DNA from: Thiogranum sp.
Lineage (GTDB): Bacteria; Pseudomonadota; Gammaproteobacteria; DSM-19610
DNA length: 45,230 nt
Direction: 5' to 3'
Assembly: GCA_024102665.1 (NCBI GenBank)
Contig: JAGFJP010000077.1
Span: 1-45,230, forward strand
In this document: positions 42,974 to 45,230 of the stretch, piece by piece
How the letters are laid out: every line of letters begins with the position of its first letter
How positions within the stretch are numbered: position 1 is the stretch's first letter
The notes under the pieces: model-generated
Database searches by the model: none
Told to the model about the DNA's origin: nothing
Seen by the model: only the letters and a program-made list of their open reading frames with translations
Translations under genes and position numbers: made by a program

Positions 42974-45230
42974 CTACTTCGTTTTGACCTTCGCGCTCCG
43001 CCTCAACCGCGCCGACAACCTGCGGGCCAGTTCCCCGAACAACTCCGTCTGCGTCGGATGCGGATGAATGGCATTGCCGACCTGCTCCAGCGTCATGTTG
43101 CCCGACACCATCATCACCGCTTCGCCGATCAGCGTGTCCGCATGGTCCGCCAGCAGGTGCACGCCGACGATGCGGTGACTGGCCTTGTCGGCGACGATCT
43201 TGATCATGCCGTGCTGCTCATTGTTGATCATGGCCTTGGCGTCGATATTCATCGGCACTTTCACTTCCACCGCATCGATGCCTTTGGCTTTGGCCTGATC
43301 CACCGACAGACCCACGAACGCCGCTTCCGGCCGCGTGAAAATCACGCCGCAATCCTTGTCCTGGTCGTATTTCATGTCTTCGCCGAGGATAGTCGCCGCC
43401 GCAACGCGGCCCTGCTGCGCCGCGGTGTGCGCCAGCATCAGTCCGCCGATGACATCGCCGATGGCGAAAATGTGCGGCACGCTGGTGCGGCAACGCGCAT
43501 CGGCCTTGATCACGCCCCTGTCGATCGCCACTCCGGCCTTGTCCAGCGCCAGACCATCCAGCACCGGCCGCTTGCCGGTGCCCATGATGACGTAGTCCAC
43601 TTTGAGCGAATGGCTCTTGCCGTCGCTGTCGGTGTACTTCACGGTGACGCCACCGGCCTTGCCGGAGATCTTGTCGATTTTCACCGAGGTGTGCACCTTG
43701 AGGCGCGGATCGTCGTTCAACACCGCGGTGAGGTGTTTGGCGATCTCGGGCTCGACTTCGGCGAGGATGCGGTCCTGCGCTTCCAGCAGCGTGACCTGGG
43801 CGCCGAAGTCCTGGAAGATCTGCGCCATTTCCAGGCCGATGGCACCGCCGCCGACCACCACCAGTTTTTTCGGTTGCTGGTCCAGCGCCCACACCGTGTC
43901 CGAGGTCAGCACACCGCCGCCTTCGGCAAGACCTTCGATGGCGCCTGGAATCGGCGGCACCCAGGGCGGCGCGCCGGTGGCAATGACCGCGCAGCCGAAG
44001 GTCACGCTCTCGCCCTGCGGTTTTTCGCCGACCGTGGCGCGCGTGTGCGGATCATCGATGTTGCCCGAGGTATCTATAAACAGGGTATGGTCGTCGACGA
44101 AACGCCCGAAGCCCTGGATGTATTTGATCTTCACACCCTTGTCGGTCTTGAGCGCCATGTCGCCGCGGGTCTCCAGCACATGGCGGCGGGTGGCTTCCAG
44201 TTTCGTCCAGTCCAGCGACGACTTGCCGGAACTGATGCCGAGGTGACTGTCTTCCAGCCGGTCGCGAATGCGATCGGCGGCGGCGCGCCAGGCCTTGGAG
44301 GGAATGCAGCCGCGCCACAGGCATTCGCCACCGGGGAACGGCGCATCGTTGACCAGCGCCACCTTGAGCCCGTGGCCGGCCAGATCACGCGCGCAGTCCT
44401 CGCCGCCGGGGCCACCGCCGACCACCACGACGTCATAGTCCCATTTGCCTTCAGGGATGGCGGGGCCGCCCGGGCCCATCCAGGCGTCCGGCTGTTCGAT
44501 GAGTTCCTGCAGCGCCTTGAGATACAGCGCCACTTCGGCGCCGTTGACCACGCGGTGATCCGCGGTAATGGTGAACGGACTGCCCTGTTCAGTGTTGGCG
44601 GATATCGCCAGTATCGCAGCGATGCCGGGTGTCGCGATGGCGTCGAAGTGACTGACGCCGAACATGCCCATGTTGGAGATCTGGAACGTGGAGCCGGTGT
44701 ATTCCTCCGGCTTGAGGCGGCGCTTGCGCGCGCGCTCGACCAGATCCTGCCAGTCGTTGTTCAGTTCTTCCAGTTCCCGCGACTCGCAGCCGCGCAGCAC
44801 CGGCACCACCAGCCCGCCGCCGTCGACCGCAACCGCCATGCCGATATCGACGCTGGCGCGCTCGACCAGTTTGTCCTGCGGCTGATAACACCAGTTCATT
44901 TTCGGGAACTGCTGCATCGCCAGCGCGCAGGCTTTGGCGATGGTCACGGTGACTGATGCGCCCTGCGCCTTGGAGGCCTTGATCAGCGCGCCGAGTTTGA
45001 TCGGCAGCGTGACGTGAAACGTCGGCATGCCGAGCGACGCCATCATGGCATCGCTGGTAGCCTTTTCCAGCTTGTTCATGGGGCGGCCTGCGCCCGGCAC
45101 GTCCACTTGCGGGAAGCCAGCCGCTGCCGGCGCGGCAGCCGCCGGACGCGCGGTCTGCACGTCGGCTGCGACGATCACGCCGCCCGGGCCGGTGCCGCTG
45201 ACGCTGTTGAGATCGATGCCGCGCGAACCG
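42974..45230 (-). CDS. E2-E3 fusion: dihydrolipoyl acyltransferase fused to dihydrolipoamide dehydrogenase, N-terminus outside window
   Basis: One open frame of at least 752 residues, entering from beyond 45230. Visible in order: the end of a peripheral-subunit-binding domain (GIDLNSVSGTGPGG...AADV, 45220-45160); an Ala/Pro linker; an E2 catalytic domain (about 45120-44470) with ADHRVVNGAE, where the catalytic His is kept but the usual Asp of DHRxxDG is Asn; then a complete E3 with VVVGGGPGGEDCA, redox cysteines in ECLWRGCIPSK, VVVGGGAIGLEMAQ, FAIGDVIGG and the C-terminal HPHPTQTE. Lipoyl domain(s) are expected upstream. It would form the acyl-transfer and reoxidation parts of a 2-oxoacid dehydrogenase complex. 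No frame break separates the parts. Confidence 0.9.
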   Translation of the reverse strand, partial: GSRGIDLNSVSGTGPGGVIVAADVQTARPAAAAPAAAGFPQVDVPGAGRPMNKLEKATSDAMMASLGMPTFHVTLPIKLGALIKASKAQGASVTVTIAKACALAMQQFPKMNWCYQPQDKLVERASVDIGMAVAVDGGGLVVPVLRGCESRELEELNNDWQDLVERARKRRLKPEEYTGSTFQISNMGMFGVSHFDAIATPGIAAILAISANTEQGSPFTITADHRVVNGAEVALYLKALQELIEQPDAWMGPGGPAIPEGKWDYDVVVVGGGPGGEDCARDLAGHGLKVALVNDAPFPGGECLWRGCIPSKAWRAAADRIRDRLEDSHLGISSGKSSLDWTKLEATRRHVLETRGDMALKTDKGVKIKYIQGFGRFVDDHTLFIDTSGNIDDPHTRATVGEKPQGESVTFGCAVIATGAPPWVPPIPGAIEGLAEGGGVLTSDTVWALDQQPKKLVVVGGGAIGLEMAQIFQDFGAQVTLLEAQDRILAEVEPEIAKHLTAVLNDDPRLKVHTSVKIDKISGKAGGVTVKYTDSDGKSHSLKVDYVIMGTGKRPVLDGLALDKAGVAIDRGVIKADARCRTSVPHIFAIGDVIGGLMLAHTAAQQGRVAAATILGEDMKYDQDKDCGVIFTRPEAAFVGLSVDQAKAKGIDAVEVKVPMNIDAKAMINNEQHGMIKIVADKASHRIVGVHLLADHADTLIGEAVMMVSGNMTLEQVGNAIHPHPTQTELFGELARRLSARLRRSAKVKTK

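Noticed and set aside
43058-44956. 632-residue open frame antisense to the E2-E3 gene
   Set aside because: Low-complexity His/Arg/Val-rich translation without any domain; the other strand encodes an unmistakable E2-E3 protein.

Overview
The window is a GC-rich chromosomal segment that reads as gammaproteobacterial. The order rsmI / lpoA-yraN-dolP, nnr divergent from queG, and the murA, argG, gloA, trkH, cspA and LptF/LptG genes all fit that class. I cannot place it lower than class. No tRNA, rRNA, CRISPR array or intact insertion sequence was seen.

Layout. 1-7361: housekeeping genes (nnr, queG, rsmI, lpoA, yraN, dolP and a glycolate/D-lactate-dehydrogenase-like flavoprotein). 7424-16975: first half of a lipid locus, with an NAD-dependent epimerase/reductase, a fatty-acyl-AMP ligase, a GNAT acyltransferase, an NTP transferase, a metallophosphoesterase, a diacylglycerol-kinase-type lipid kinase, a nucleotidyltransferase-like protein and an ELM1-family protein. 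17096-20497: an AT-richer tailoring block (2OG-Fe(II) oxygenase-like protein, two methyltransferases, a GT2-like protein). 20516-21575: toxin-antitoxin genes and a perfect palindrome. 21986-27680: sulfotransferase, two glycosyltransferase candidates, O-antigen-ligase-like membrane protein and a second ELM1 protein. 27793-34456: LptF, LptG, an MsbA-like ABC exporter, a third ELM1 protein, a stand-alone acyl carrier protein and a serine-palmitoyltransferase-type enzyme. 34490-45230: murA, cspA, an RRM protein, a KdpE/short KdpD pair beside trkH, gloA, argG, a pair of structured repeats, and the end of an E2-E3 fusion protein.

How it fits together (inference). Serine palmitoyltransferase plus its own ACP, an acyl-AMP ligase, an epimerase-type reductase and a GNAT acyltransferase are the enzyme classes of bacterial ceramide synthesis described in Caulobacter. 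The NTP transferase, lipid kinase and CpgC-like protein are the classes that put an anionic phospho-headgroup on ceramide. I read the locus as a bacterial (glyco)sphingolipid pathway. The three ELM1 proteins, the glycosyltransferases, the sulfotransferase and the methyltransferases are candidates for headgroup decoration. The LptF/LptG pair, the MsbA-like exporter and the O-antigen ligase are candidates for flipping, glycan transfer and delivery to the outer membrane.

Other points of interest are a PSBD-E2-E3 fusion of an alpha-ketoacid dehydrogenase complex, two oppositely oriented hairpin repeats whose stems covary around conserved loops, and a perfect hairpin that buries the murA ribosome-binding site.
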